Assembly: GCA_903862425.1 (NCBI GenBank)
Contig: CAIOYC010000032.1
Coordinates: 1-64,000, forward strand
Length of the DNA: 64,000 nt
Source: an uncultured Caulobacterales bacterium
GTDB lineage: Bacteria > Pseudomonadota > Alphaproteobacteria > Caulobacterales > Caulobacteraceae
Direction: 5' to 3'
In this document: piece by piece, positions 25,802 to 35,620 of the stretch
Layout: every line of letters begins with the position of its first letter
Position numbering within the stretch: the first letter of the stretch is position 1
Notes under the pieces: model-generated
Database searches by the model: none
Told to the model about the DNA's origin: nothing
What the model saw: the letters and a program-made list of their open reading frames with translations, nothing else
Position numbers and translations under genes: made by a program

Positions 25802-26956
25802 ATGGTGGCGGTGGGCGTCGCGGCGATATCGCTGCTGATCTGGATCTACATGATCGTCGGCCGGGGCATGTTCTGGCTGGCGCGGGAGCGTGACGACCGA
25901 AACCAGCCCGCCGACCCTGCTCTCTGGCCTTCCGTCTGCGCGGTGGTTCCCGCGCGGGACGAGGCGGATGTGATCGGCCGCTCCATCGGCGGCCTCCTCG
26001 CCCAGGACTATCCCGGCCCATTCCGCGTGGTGCTGGTGGACGATAACAGTTCGGACGGCACCGCCGACGTCGCCCGCCAGACCGCCCGCGCGCTTGGCGC
26101 GGAGGATCGGCTCGAGGTGCTGACCGGCGGTCCGCTCGCTCACGGCTGGACCGGCAAGCTCTGGGCCATGTCGCAAGGCGCGGCGCGCGCGAAGGCGCAC
26201 ACACCGGACTTCCTCCTCCTTACAGATGCCGACATCGCCCACACGCCGGACAACCTGCGCCGCCTCGTCGCGCGGGCGGAGGCGGGCGGGCTGACTCTGG
26301 TTTCGCTAATGGCCGAACTGCGCTGTGATACCTTTGCCGAGAAGATGTTGATCCCGGCCTTCGTCTTCTTCTTCGACATGCTGTACCCCTTCGGTCTGGT
26401 GAACGATCCGCGCCGTAAGATTGCGGCGGCGGCAGGCGGTTGCATGCTGGTGCGGCGGGGTGCGCTGGAGGCGGCGGGCGGGGTCGAGGCCATCCGCGCC
26501 GCCATCATCGACGACTGCGCCATGGGAGCAATCATGAAACGGCAGGGGCCGATCTGGCTTGGCCTGACCCGCCGCGCACAAAGCATCCGCTCCTATGGCG
26601 GTTTTCCTGAGATCAGCCGGATGGTGGCGCGTTCGGCCTATGCGCAACTGAACTATTCGCCCCTGATCCTGGCAGGGACCATCCTCGGCATGGTGCTGAC
26701 CTATCTCGCCCCGCCCCTGTTCACGGTGTTCGGCCACGGTGGTGCGCGTTGGATGGGACTTGCGGCCTGGCTCCTCATGAGCTTGAGCTTTCAGCCCATG
26801 CTCGCCTTCTATCGCCGCTCGCCCCTCTGGGGCTTCGCCATGCCGCTGATCGGCGCGCTCTACAGCGGCTTCACCGTGCGCTCGGCCGTGGACGTGTGGA
26901 CCGGCAAGGGTGGGTTCTGGAAGGGGCGTGCTCAAGCTCAGGCGGGTAAGGCATGA
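25802..26956 (+). CDS. hpnB: Hopanoid-associated glycosyltransferase HpnB
   Basis: GT2-family membrane protein, 384 aa. One N-terminal TM helix (AAISLLIWIYMIVGRGMFWL), then AVVPARDEADVIGRS, VLVDDNSSDGTADVA and the D-x-D site LLTDADIAHTPDN. Several C-terminal TM helices follow. HpnB is recurrent in hpn loci, but its acceptor is not firmly known. The stop overlaps the hpnC ATG (ATGA). Confidence 0.92.
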   Translation: MVAVGVAAISLLIWIYMIVGRGMFWLARERDDRNQPADPALWPSVCAVVPARDEADVIGRSIGGLLAQDYPGPFRVVLVDDNSSDGTADVARQTARALGAEDRLEVLTGGPLAHGWTGKLWAMSQGAARAKAHTPDFLLLTDADIAHTPDNLRRLVARAEAGGLTLVSLMAELRCDTFAEKMLIPAFVFFFDMLYPFGLVNDPRRKIAAAAGGCMLVRRGALEAAGGVEAIRAAIIDDCAMGAIMKRQGPIWLGLTRRAQSIRSYGGFPEISRMVARSAYAQLNYSPLILAGTILGMVLTYLAPPLFTVFGHGGARWMGLAAWLLMSLSFQPMLAFYRRSPLWGFAMPLIGALYSGFTVRSAVDVWTGKGGFWKGRAQAQAGKA

Positions 26957-27786
26957 CCGAACTCGCATCGGGCAAGGGGCACAAGGACGAGAACTTCCCC
27001 GTCGCCTCCTTCATCATCAAGCCGCAGCATCGTTCGGCCGTGATGGCCTTCTACCACTTCGCCCGCAAAGGCGACGACATAGCGGACCATCCGACCGAGG
27101 CCCCCGAGACCAAGCTGGCGCACCTGGAATCCATGCGCGCGACCCTGGCGCGCGAGAGCGACGCCGACCCTGAGGCGCTGGCGCTTCGCCGTGCACAGGA
27201 CGAGCGCGTACTCACCGCCGAGCATGGCCTCGACCTGCTCGAAGCCTTCCGCCGCGACGTGACCAAGACCCGCTATTGCGACTGGGAAGATCTGCTCGAC
27301 TATTGCCGTTATTCCGCCATGCCGGTGGGTCGCTTCGTGCTCGACGTGCACGGCGAGAGCCGCGACCTGTGGCCCGCCAACGACGCCCTCTGCGCGGCGC
27401 TGCAGGTGATCAACCACCTGCAGGACTGCGCCAAGGATTACACCAAGCTGGATCGGGTCTATATCCCGCACGGCGCCCTGGCCGTCGCCGGGGTGGGCAT
27501 CGAGGCGCTGGGTCTGGCGAAATCACCGCCCGCCCTGCGCGCCGTTATCGCCGGTCTGGCCGAAATGACCGCCGGCCTGCTCGACCAATCCCGTCCTTTC
27601 GCCAGGGGGATCGAGGACCAGCGCCTGGCCTATGAGGTCGCGGCGATCCAGCGCCTGGCTGAGGATCTGACCCGCAAGCTGATGCTGCGCGATCCCCTGT
27701 GCGAACGGGTGCATCATACCAAGCTGGAACTGCTCGGCCAGTTCGCCCTCGCGGCCAAGGATCGACTGATCGGGCGCGCGGCATGA
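26953..27786 (+). CDS. hpnC: HpnC, hydroxysqualene synthase
   Basis: A trans-isoprenyl diphosphate synthase-fold enzyme, 277 aa. In the three-enzyme bacterial squalene route HpnC converts presqualene diphosphate to hydroxysqualene. Acidic metal motifs are seen at FARKGDDIADHPTE and near NHLQDCAKDY. It is translationally coupled on both sides (ATGA with hpnB and with hpnD), keeping the C-D-E squalene enzymes in fixed proportion. Confidence 0.92.
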   Translation: MTELASGKGHKDENFPVASFIIKPQHRSAVMAFYHFARKGDDIADHPTEAPETKLAHLESMRATLARESDADPEALALRRAQDERVLTAEHGLDLLEAFRRDVTKTRYCDWEDLLDYCRYSAMPVGRFVLDVHGESRDLWPANDALCAALQVINHLQDCAKDYTKLDRVYIPHGALAVAGVGIEALGLAKSPPALRAVIAGLAEMTAGLLDQSRPFARGIEDQRLAYEVAAIQRLAEDLTRKLMLRDPLCERVHHTKLELLGQFALAAKDRLIGRAA

Positions 27787-28628
27787 GCATCGCTGCTGAT
27801 CCCGTTGCTGCGGCGGAGGCCAAGGCGAAGTCATCCTCCTTCTATGCCGGCATGAAGGTGCTGCCCAAGGATGCGCGCAACGCCATGTTCGCCATCTACG
27901 CCTTCTGCCGGGCGGTGGACGATATCGCCGACGAGGAGGGAATCGACCCCGCCGTGCGCCGCGCCGATCTGAACCAGTGGCGCATTGATATCGCCGCGCT
28001 CTACAACGGCGGCGATCCCGGTCGGGCGGCCTTCCTCGCACCCGCAGTACAGCGCTTCGGCCTGCGCCAGCCCGACTTCCAGGCCGTGATCGACGGCATG
28101 CAGATGGACGTGGACGAGACCATTGTCGCGCCCGATTTCGCCAAGCTCGACCTCTATTGCGACCGTGTGGCCAGCGCCGTCGGCCGGCTGTCGATCAAGG
28201 CCTTCGGCATGGACGAGGGGCCGGGCGATGAATTGGCGCACCACCTTGGCCGGGCGCTTCAGATCACCAACATCCTGCGCGACCTGGACGAGGATGCCGG
28301 TATCGGCCGCCTCTACATGGCCCGCGAATGGCTGGAGCGGGCGGGTGCGACGACGCACGACCCTGTCTCCATCGTCGCCGATCCCGCCCTCGACGCCGCC
28401 GCTCGCATCGGCGCGGCTCTGGCCCACCAGCACTATGCCGAGGCCGACCGCATCATGGCCACGCGGCCCAGAGGGCGACTGGTCGCGCCCCGACTGATGA
28501 GCGCGGTCTATGGCGCTATCCTTAGGCGGATGGAGCAGGTCGGCTGGGCCACGCCGCGCACGCGGGTGAAGCTCGGCAAGGGCGAGATGCTCGCCATCGC
28601 GCTGAAGAAGGGCCTGCTCGGCCGATGA
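27783..28628 (+). CDS. hpnD: HpnD, presqualene diphosphate synthase
   Basis: 281 aa from ATG 27783. It condenses two farnesyl diphosphates to presqualene diphosphate. First Asp-rich motif: FCRAVDDIADEEG; second: NILRDLDEDAGIGRLY. The core block YCDRVASAVGRLS is typical of squalene/phytoene synthases. Start chosen at the ATGA overlap with hpnC; a longer upstream frame lies inside hpnC and is ignored. Confidence 0.94.
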   Translation: MSIAADPVAAAEAKAKSSSFYAGMKVLPKDARNAMFAIYAFCRAVDDIADEEGIDPAVRRADLNQWRIDIAALYNGGDPGRAAFLAPAVQRFGLRQPDFQAVIDGMQMDVDETIVAPDFAKLDLYCDRVASAVGRLSIKAFGMDEGPGDELAHHLGRALQITNILRDLDEDAGIGRLYMAREWLERAGATTHDPVSIVADPALDAAARIGAALAHQHYAEADRIMATRPRGRLVAPRLMSAVYGAILRRMEQVGWATPRTRVKLGKGEMLAIALKKGLLGR

Positions 28629-29872
28629 AGGTGCATGTGGTCGGGGCCGGGCTGGCCGGACTGTCGGCAGCTGTGAAGCTCGCCGAGGCCGGCCATGCTG
28701 TGGAGCTCAGCGAGGCGGCGGCGCAGGCAGGCGGACGGTGCCGGTCCTATTTCGACCCGCAACTCGGCGCAGTGATCGACAACGGCAACCACCTCGTCAT
28801 GTCCGGCAATCGGGCTGTGTACGACTATCTCAGCGTCATCGGCGCCCAGGATCGGCTGGCGGGCCCGGACGAGGCGAAGTTTGATTTCGTCGATCTGGCC
28901 ACGAATGAGCGTTGGCAAATCCATCCCAACCTCGGCCCGGTTCCGTGGTGGGTGACGGCGCCCCGCCGCCGCGTTCCCGGGACGAGGGCGGCCGACTATC
29001 TAGCGCTGGCGGGCCTGCTACAACCGAAGGCGGGGCAGCGGGTGGATCAGGCGATCCATTGCGAAGGCCCGGTATGGCGGCGGTTGATGGAGCCCTTCCT
29101 GCTGGCGGCGCTCAACACCACGCCCGAGATCGGATCCGCCTCATTGGCCGCCGCCGTGGTGCGCGAGACCCTGGCCAAGGGTGGTAGGGCCTATCGCCCG
29201 CGTATCGCCGAACCCACCCTGGCGGCGGCCTTCGTCGATCCGGCGCTGGCCTATCTTGAAAGCAAGGGCGCTATCGTGCGCTTCAGCCGCCGGCTGCGCA
29301 GCATCGCCTTCGAGGGTGACCGCCTATCGGGTCTCACCTTCGCTGACGGCGAGATCGCGGTGGGGCCGGACGAGGCGGTGGTGCTGGCCACGCCGCCGTG
29401 GGTCGCAGGCGAGCTCGTGCCCGACCTCAGCGTGCCGGACGCCTTCTGCGCCATCGTCAATGGTCATTTCCTGGCGAAGTCGCCGCCGGGCGCGTCCGCC
29501 ATCATCGGCGTGATCGGCGGAACGGTGGAGTGGATCTTCACCTTCGAGGATCGAATCTCGGTCACCATCTCCGGCGCCGACCACCTGGTCGATCTCGATC
29601 GGGCGGTGCTGGCCCGGCGTATGTGGGACGAGGTGGCCAGTGTGCTCGGCCTCACGGCGGCCCTGCCGCCCTGGCAGGTGGTGAAGGAAAAGCGCGCCAC
29701 CTTCGCCGCCACGGTGGAGCAGGACGCCAAGCGCCCGCCCGCCCGGACCCGTTGGAGCAACCTGGTTCTCGCCGGCGACTGGACCCAGACCGGCCTGCCG
29801 GCGACCATCGAGGGCGCCGTCCGCTCGGGGTTTCAAGCCGCCGCATTGGCGAGCACACCCCAAGCGCGGTAA
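28625..29872 (+). CDS. hpnE: HpnE, hydroxysqualene reductase (FAD-dependent)
   Basis: 415-aa flavoprotein of the amine oxidase/desaturase family. Rossmann motif VVGAGLAGLSAAVKLAEAG at the N-terminus, then GGRCRSYFD. The C-terminal FAD block is LVLAGDWTQTGLPATIEGAV. It reduces hydroxysqualene to squalene, the substrate of the cyclase encoded 10 bp downstream. ATGA overlap with hpnD. Confidence 0.93.
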   Translation: MKVHVVGAGLAGLSAAVKLAEAGHAVELSEAAAQAGGRCRSYFDPQLGAVIDNGNHLVMSGNRAVYDYLSVIGAQDRLAGPDEAKFDFVDLATNERWQIHPNLGPVPWWVTAPRRRVPGTRAADYLALAGLLQPKAGQRVDQAIHCEGPVWRRLMEPFLLAALNTTPEIGSASLAAAVVRETLAKGGRAYRPRIAEPTLAAAFVDPALAYLESKGAIVRFSRRLRSIAFEGDRLSGLTFADGEIAVGPDEAVVLATPPWVAGELVPDLSVPDAFCAIVNGHFLAKSPPGASAIIGVIGGTVEWIFTFEDRISVTISGADHLVDLDRAVLARRMWDEVASVLGLTAALPPWQVVKEKRATFAATVEQDAKRPPARTRWSNLVLAGDWTQTGLPATIEGAVRSGFQAAALASTPQAR

Positions 29873-29882
29873 AAGCCAAGCC

Positions 29883-31838
29883 ATGTATGACGCCGAACCC
29901 CTTTCGCCTGACCTTGCCGCTGTGGAGTGGTTGGTGCAGCGCGCGACGGACGCGATCCTGAAAGCACAAAAGCCGGACGGCCATTGGGTGTTCGAGCTGG
30001 AGGCCGACGCCACCATTCCGGCCGAGTTCGTCCTTCTGAAGCACTATCTGGGCGAGCCGGAAGACCTCGATCTAGAGGCGCGTATCGGTCGCTACCTGCG
30101 CCGTATCCAATCGAGCGCACATGGCGGCTGGTCTCTGTTCCACGGCGGCGCTTTCGACATCTCCGCGACGGTAAAGGCCTATTTCGCCCTCAAGATGATC
30201 GGCGATCCCATCGACGCACCGCACATGGCCCGGGCGCGCGCGGCGGTGCTGGCCCATGGCGGGGCGGCGGCCACCAACGTCTTCACGCGCATCCAGCTGG
30301 CGCTTTACGGCGCGGGGTCCTGGGCGGCGATCCCCACCATGCCGGTGGAGTTGATCCTGCTGCCGCGCTGGTTCCCCATTCACCTGTCGAAGATGAGCTA
30401 CTGGGCGCGCACGGTGATCGTGCCGCTGCTGGTGCTGCAGGTGAAGAAGCCCGTGGCGAAGAACCCGCGCGGCGTGTGCGTGGACGAGCTCTATCTGCCC
30501 AAGACCACCGTGAAGCCGGGCTCGAAGGCGGCGGACACCAAGTGGCTGTGGACGGCGGGCTTCAACGCGCTGGACGTGGTGCTGAAGGCGGTCGATCCGT
30601 TCTGGCCCAGGGGTTTGCGGCAGCGCGCTGTCGATGCTTGCGTGCGCTTTGTCACCGAGCGGTTGAACGGCGAGGACGGCCTCGGCGCCATCTATCCGGC
30701 CATGGCCAACAGCGTGATGATGTTCGATGTGCTCGGCTATGCGCCAGAGCATCCGGATCGCGCCATCGCGCGAAAGTCGGTGGAGAAACTGCTGGTCTAC
30801 CGCGAAAACGGCGAGGTCTATTGCCAGCCCTGCGTCTCGCCGGTGTGGGACACCGCGCTGACCGCCCACGCCCTGCTCGAGACCGGCGGCGAGGCGGCGG
30901 AGGCCGCGGCGCTGGCGGGCCTGGAATGGTTGAAGCCGCGTCAGGTGCTCGACGTAAAGGGCGACTGGGCCGAGGAGAAACCGGATGTGCGCCCCGGCGG
31001 CTGGGCCTTCCAGTACAATAACGCGTACTATCCGGATCTCGACGACACCGCCGTGGTGGTGATGGCCATGGACCGCGCCCGCCAGCGCCTGAACGCTACT
31101 GGCTATGACGAAGCCATCGCGCGGGGCGACGAGTGGACCGTGGGGCTGCAGTCGAAGAACGGCGGCTTCGGCGCCTTCGATGCGGACAACAGGTATCACT
31201 ATCTGAACAACATCCCGTTTGCGGACCACGGCGCTTTGCTCGATCCGCCGACCGAGGACGTGTCCGGGCGGGTGGTGTCGATGATGGGCCAGCTCGGCGA
31301 CGCCGACCCGGTGCGTATGGCGGCGGCGCTGAAATATCTCGAAGAGACCCAGATGGCGGACGGCAGCTGGTTCGGTCGCTGGGGGGTGAACTACGTCTAT
31401 GGCACGTGGTCTGTGCTGTGCGCCCTGAACGCCGCCAAGGTCGATCCGGCCGGGCCGATGGTGCGCAAGGCCGTGGCCTGGCTGGAAACGATCCAGAACC
31501 CGGACGGTGGCTGGGGTGAGGACTGCGAGAGCTACGACCTTGCTTACAAAGGCTACACGCCTGCCCCCTCCACCGCCTCGCAGACGGCCTGGGCCCTGCT
31601 CGGCCTGATGGCGGTGGGCGAGGTTGACAGTACGGCGGTGGCGCGCGGCATGGCCTGGCTGGCGGCGAACCAGGACGCCGACGGGCTGTGGGGACAGGAG
31701 CACTATACCGGCGGCGGTTTCCCGCGCGTCTTCTACCTGCGCTATCACGGCTATCCGAAGTTCTTCCCCCTGTGGGCGGCGGCGCGCTACCGCAACCTGA
31801 AGCGCTCCAATACCCGCGAGGTGGCGTGGGGAATGTAG
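29883..31838 (+). CDS. shc: Squalene-hopene cyclase
   Basis: Class II triterpene cyclase, 651 aa (usual 620-690), a monotopic membrane protein that cyclises squalene to hopene and hopanol. The protonating motif D385-L-D387-D388-T-A is intact. Several QW-type repeats are visible (DGHWVFELEAD, NGGFGAFD, DGSWFGRWGVNYVYGTW, DGGWGEDCESY). The C-terminal GGGFPRVFYLRYHGYPKFFP is family typical. The stop lies inside the overlapping hpnG start region. Confidence 0.97.
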   Translation: MYDAEPLSPDLAAVEWLVQRATDAILKAQKPDGHWVFELEADATIPAEFVLLKHYLGEPEDLDLEARIGRYLRRIQSSAHGGWSLFHGGAFDISATVKAYFALKMIGDPIDAPHMARARAAVLAHGGAAATNVFTRIQLALYGAGSWAAIPTMPVELILLPRWFPIHLSKMSYWARTVIVPLLVLQVKKPVAKNPRGVCVDELYLPKTTVKPGSKAADTKWLWTAGFNALDVVLKAVDPFWPRGLRQRAVDACVRFVTERLNGEDGLGAIYPAMANSVMMFDVLGYAPEHPDRAIARKSVEKLLVYRENGEVYCQPCVSPVWDTALTAHALLETGGEAAEAAALAGLEWLKPRQVLDVKGDWAEEKPDVRPGGWAFQYNNAYYPDLDDTAVVVMAMDRARQRLNATGYDEAIARGDEWTVGLQSKNGGFGAFDADNRYHYLNNIPFADHGALLDPPTEDVSGRVVSMMGQLGDADPVRMAAALKYLEETQMADGSWFGRWGVNYVYGTWSVLCALNAAKVDPAGPMVRKAVAWLETIQNPDGGWGEDCESYDLAYKGYTPAPSTASQTAWALLGLMAVGEVDSTAVARGMAWLAANQDADGLWGQEHYTGGGFPRVFYLRYHGYPKFFPLWAAARYRNLKRSNTREVAWGM

Positions 31839-32470
31839 CGATCCTCGCCGTCACCGGCCTGAACCGGGAGGCGAAGATCGTAGCCGGTCCGGGGGTTATA
31901 GCGCTCGCCAGCGGCGGAGACATCGCCACCCTCGCGACCCGGATCGAAGCCGCTCTGACGCCGGACATCGCCGGCATCATCAGCATCGGCATCGCCGGGG
32001 CGTTGAGCCCATCTTTGAAGGTGGGGCAGGTGGTGATCGCCGCCGACGCGGACTCCGCGTGGGCTGACACACTCTCAGCGGCCCTGCCCGATGCCCGGCG
32101 CGGGCTGATCGTCGGTTCCGACACCATGCTGGTCGATGCCGCGTCCAAGGCGGCGCTTCACCAAGCCACGGGGGCTATCGCGGTGGATATGGAGAGCCAC
32201 ATTGCCGCTGCGGTGGCAGCCCGTCACGGCTTGCCCTTCGCCGGCGTGCGCGTGATCTCCGACGGTGCGGATCGGGCCTTGCCCAAGGCGGCGCAGGCGG
32301 GGATGAAGCCGGACGGCGGCATGGATATCGGTGCGGTGCTGAAGTCCCTCGCCGCCGACCTGCGTCAGCTGCCCGCCCTGATCCGCATCGGCATGGAGGC
32401 CGAGCGGGCGTTCCGCGCGCTGGCGACCGTGTGCCGCCAACTTGGGCCAAGGTTAGGGTTCGGGGTTTAG
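31826..32470 (+). CDS. hpnG: HpnG, adenosylhopane nucleosidase/phosphorylase
   Basis: 214-aa nucleoside phosphorylase-fold protein. HpnG releases adenine from adenosylhopane to give ribosylhopane, after HpnH. Family features are SIGIAGALSPSLKVGQVVIA and AVDMESHIAAAVAARHGLPF, the latter with the catalytic MES motif, followed by VRVISDGADRALP. GTG 31826 is chosen because the protein fold begins directly after it and it overlaps shc by 13 bp; earlier in-frame starts lie inside shc. Its stop overlaps a convergent gene (TTAG). Confidence 0.88.
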   Translation: MGNVAILAVTGLNREAKIVAGPGVIALASGGDIATLATRIEAALTPDIAGIISIGIAGALSPSLKVGQVVIAADADSAWADTLSAALPDARRGLIVGSDTMLVDAASKAALHQATGAIAVDMESHIAAAVAARHGLPFAGVRVISDGADRALPKAAQAGMKPDGGMDIGAVLKSLAADLRQLPALIRIGMEAERAFRALATVCRQLGPRLGFGV

Positions 32471-33198
32471 GCGGCGATCATCTTTACCAGCGCCTGCACC
32501 GGAGGAGACATGCCGATCGGGCCGGTGAGCACCTCGCTGAGCATCACTGCCGCGACGCCCCAGTAATAGGCCGGATGGACCCGCTTGCGCACCACGAAGT
32601 CCACTACCGGACCGACCAGAAGGATCGCGTCGATGATGCCGTACATCACCAGCGGCGCGGCGGGTCCGAACATGGGCATGGGCAATAGGCGACCGAGACC
32701 AGGGCCCAGAAGCAGCATGGTGGCGCACAGCATCAACCGCTTGTGCCACTCGCCCTCGCGCCGCTTCACCACGGCGGCTGTCACCAGGCCGGCGAAGAAG
32801 GCCATGCCGAGTACGTTCATGGCCAGGAAGATGCCCTTCGGAAAGAAGGACGGCACGATGTGCGTATGGATGGCGAATACCGTCGCCGCGATGCCCATGA
32901 TGACCATGAGCGTGGCCAGCACCGCTCCAGCCCAACCCAGTTTGCGGTGCAGTTTCAGCGATCCGCGCACGGCCAGCGCCGGCTGGACCACGAACAGCAC
33001 CAGCCAGCTCAGGAAGACGAAGCCGTGGATGTGCAGGAGCAGCGGCAGACCCGGCGGGGTCATGATGGCGTCCGGCGCGGTGCGCGAGAAGCCGGCGATG
33101 ATGATCACCGCCATGAACACAGCCATCATCAGGTAGAAGCGTCGGCCCACCCAGCCGCTCGCCGATTGTTTCTCAAGTCCGATCGCCGTCATCGCCAC
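32467..33198 (-). CDS. Unknown seven-TM membrane protein within the hopanoid block
   Basis: 243 aa with about seven hydrophobic spans (for example FYLMMAVFMAVIIIAGFS and LLLHIHGFVFLSWLVLFVVQ). Several histidines lie at membrane edges (LLLHIHGF, LHRKLGW, EWHKRLMLCATML), and the pattern recalls small heme-binding or DUF2306-like membrane proteins. I do not recognise a defined family. It lies 61 bp downstream of hpnH on the opposite side of hpnG and shares a stop overlap with it. A hopanoid role is suggested only by location. Confidence 0.65.
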   Translation of the reverse strand: MAMTAIGLEKQSASGWVGRRFYLMMAVFMAVIIIAGFSRTAPDAIMTPPGLPLLLHIHGFVFLSWLVLFVVQPALAVRGSLKLHRKLGWAGAVLATLMVIMGIAATVFAIHTHIVPSFFPKGIFLAMNVLGMAFFAGLVTAAVVKRREGEWHKRLMLCATMLLLGPGLGRLLPMPMFGPAAPLVMYGIIDAILLVGPVVDFVVRKRVHPAYYWGVAAVMLSEVLTGPIGMSPPVQALVKMIAA

Positions 33199-33259
33199 GC
33201 CCCTGCCTGCGAAGCACCAACGTCTCGCAGGCCGCGCAGCGACGCAAGTGAAGGATGCG

Positions 33260-34432
33260 TTACTCGGCTGCGGTGACCGGTTGCGCCCGCCGCTTGGACT
33301 TGCGGATGTCCAGCGTGTTCATTTTACCGGCCTTGATCTCTTCCAGCTTCTCTTCCACGTGGGCGGAGAAGACGTATTCGGCCGGGCGCTGGTTGGCGAG
33401 GCTGATCTCCGGCGCGAAATCGCCCGAGGTCTTGATGCCGAACAGGGCCACCTTGGCGGCGTGCAGCGGGTTGGCCAGGGTAGCCTTCACCGAGGTGCCC
33501 TCGAAGCCGCAGTGAACCATGCAGTCGGCGCACTTCTCATAATTGCCGACGCCATAGTCGTCCCACTTGGTATCCTCCATCAGCTCCTTGAAGGACTGCA
33601 CATAGCCTTCGCCGAGGAGATAGCAGGGCTTTTGCCAGCCGAACACGGTGCGCGCGGGCATTGACCAGGGCGTGCAGGCGAAGGTCTCGTTGCCGGCCAG
33701 GAAGTTGAGGAACAGGTCCGACTGGGTGAACTCCCAGTGCTTGCCCTTGCCGCGCGCGAACATCTCGCGGAAGAAGCTCTTGGTCTTCTGGCGGTTCAGG
33801 AAGTGCTCCTGATCCGGCGCACGCTCGTAGGCATAGCCGGGCGAAAGGGTGGTGCCGACGCCCAGGATCTTCATCTGGTCGAGGAAGGCGGCCATGCGGT
33901 CCGGATCGGCGCCGTCGAACAGGGTGCAGTTGATCTGCACGCGGAAGCCCTTGGCCTTGGCCAGCTTGATGGCCTCCACGGCGGTGTCGAACACGCCGTC
34001 CTGGCATACGGCCTTGTCGTGCATGGCCTGGTCGCCGTCGAGGTGGATCGACCAGGAGAAGAAGCGGCTCGGCTTGTACTTGTCGATGTGCTTCTTCAGC
34101 AGCAGGGCGTTGGTGCAGACAATGGTGACCTTTTTCCGCGCGATCGCGCCCTGCACGATCTTGGGCATGTCGCGGTGCAGCAGGGGTTCGCCACCGGCGA
34201 CAACCACGCCGGGCGCGCCGCATTCGTCGATGGCCTCCATGCATTGATCGTAGGAGAGGCGCTGGTTCAGGATGTCGTCCGGATAGTCGATCTTACCGCA
34301 GCCGGCGCAGGCCAGGTTGCAGCGGAACAGCGGCTCCAGCATCAATACGAGCGGATAGCGTTTCACCCCGGCCAGGTGCTTGGCGACCACGTACTTGCCG
34401 ACCTGCACGGTCTGGGTAAGCGAAATGCTCAT
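33260..34432 (-). CDS. hpnH: HpnH, adenosylhopane synthase (radical SAM)
   Basis: 390 aa. HpnH joins a 5'-deoxyadenosyl radical to hopene to give adenosylhopane, the first side-chain step. The cluster motif is C38-x3-C42-x2-C45 ([16 protein letters not shown]), followed by [16 protein letters not shown]-terminal cysteine set ([16 protein letters not shown]) is also a family feature. The start overlaps the ispH stop by 4 bp, so radical SAM extension and isoprenoid supply are cotranscribed. Confidence 0.95.
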   Translation of the reverse strand: MSISLTQTVQVGKYVVAKHLAGVKRYPLVLMLEPLFRCNLACAGCGKIDYPDDILNQRLSYDQCMEAIDECGAPGVVVAGGEPLLHRDMPKIVQGAIARKKVTIVCTNALLLKKHIDKYKPSRFFSWSIHLDGDQAMHDKAVCQDGVFDTAVEAIKLAKAKGFRVQINCTLFDGADPDRMAAFLDQMKILGVGTTLSPGYAYERAPDQEHFLNRQKTKSFFREMFARGKGKHWEFTQSDLFLNFLAGNETFACTPWSMPARTVFGWQKPCYLLGEGYVQSFKELMEDTKWDDYGVGNYEKCADCMVHCGFEGTSVKATLANPLHAAKVALFGIKTSGDFAPEISLANQRPAEYVFSAHVEEKLEEIKAGKMNTLDIRKSKRRAQPVTAAE

Positions 34433-35454
34433 TCGGCGGGACTCCTGGCGGCAGCGCGACTGGCGCTGTGCGAGACGGTAAAGCGGGGGGCGCTGCCGGT
34501 GGCGGCGCTGGGGTTTTCGGCCGCGCCGCGCCGCAAAGCTGCGGGCAGGCGGAATTCGATATGCTCTTCGATGCCGTTCATCTGCGTCACGGTCACCTCG
34601 TCGATCTTGCGCAGGGCGTCGATGACGCTCAGCACCAGCTCTTCAGGGGCGGAGGCGCCGGCGGTGAGGCCTACGGTCTTGACCCCCGCCATCCAGGCCG
34701 GATCGAGTTCGCTGCCGTCGGCCACGAGGTAGCTCGGGATGCCCACCTCCTCGCCGATCTCGCGTAGGCGCTTGGAGTTGGAGCTGTAATTGGCGCCCAC
34801 CACGATGAGGGCGTCCACCACCGCACACACATCGCGCACGGCGGTCTGGCGGTTCTGGGTGGCGTAGCAGATGTCAGCCGTATCCGGGCCGGTCACGTCG
34901 GAGAAGCGCGCCTTGAGCGCCGCGATCACATCCTTGGTGTCATCGACGCTGAGCGTGGTCTGGGTGACATAGGCGAGGGGCGTGTCCAGCGGCAGATCGA
35001 GCGCCAGCACCGCCGCTTCGTCCGAGACCAGGAAGACCGGGCCGTCGATCTGGCCCATGGTGCCCTCGACCTCCGGATGGCCCTCGTGGCCGATCAGGAT
35101 CAGGGTCTTGCCCTTGGCCACATAGTGCTTGCCCTGGTGGTGCACCTTGGAGACCAGCGGGCAGGTGGCGTCGAGCACGGGCAGCGCGCGGGCCTTGGCG
35201 TCGGCGATCACGGAACGGGCCACGCCATGGGCGCTGAACACCGTCACGGCGCCGTCGGGAATCTCGGATATCTCCTCGACGAAGATGGCTCCCTTGCTCT
35301 TCAGGTCGTCCACCACGTGCCGGTTATGCACGATCTCGTGGCGCACATAGACGGGCTTGCCGAACTGCACGAGCGCCTGGTCGACGATATCGATGGCCCG
35401 CACCACGCCGGCGCAGAAGCCGCGGGGCTGGGCGAGAACAACCTTGATCATCAT
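34429..35454 (-). CDS. ispH: 4-hydroxy-3-methylbut-2-enyl diphosphate reductase
   Basis: Last enzyme of the MEP pathway, a [4Fe-4S] protein producing IPP and DMAPP; 341 aa. Conserved cysteines appear in [13 protein letters not shown] (C14), [11 protein letters not shown] and [10 protein letters not shown]. HxxT-type active-site histidines are in [11 protein letters not shown] and [12 protein letters not shown] short Ala/Ser/Arg-rich tail extends past the core. The start could be either of two adjacent Met codons. Coupled to hpnH. Confidence 0.95.
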   Translation of the reverse strand: MMIKVVLAQPRGFCAGVVRAIDIVDQALVQFGKPVYVRHEIVHNRHVVDDLKSKGAIFVEEISEIPDGAVTVFSAHGVARSVIADAKARALPVLDATCPLVSKVHHQGKHYVAKGKTLILIGHEGHPEVEGTMGQIDGPVFLVSDEAAVLALDLPLDTPLAYVTQTTLSVDDTKDVIAALKARFSDVTGPDTADICYATQNRQTAVRDVCAVVDALIVVGANYSSNSKRLREIGEEVGIPSYLVADGSELDPAWMAGVKTVGLTAGASAPEELVLSVIDALRKIDEVTVTQMNGIEEHIEFRLPAALRRGAAENPSAATGSAPRFTVSHSASRAAARSPAE

Positions 35455-35620
35455 TCACCACTGGACGGGCGCGGTTGCGTCCGCGCCTGCAAGATAGAGG
35501 CGGAACGCCCCGCATGAAAGGGAACGGAGCGTGGCGATGTTACAATAGACCGCGGCGCGATGTCCTGTTTGATTGTTCTGAGGCTTCCGTGCCTCACTCT
35601 TCGGCCCTATCTTGAGGTCC

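Noticed and set aside
30072-31748. 558-codon minus-strand open frame across shc
   Set aside because: It is the antisense of squalene-hopene cyclase; the His/Arg/Gln-rich composition is an artefact of high-GC codon bias, and shc motifs are intact on the plus strand.
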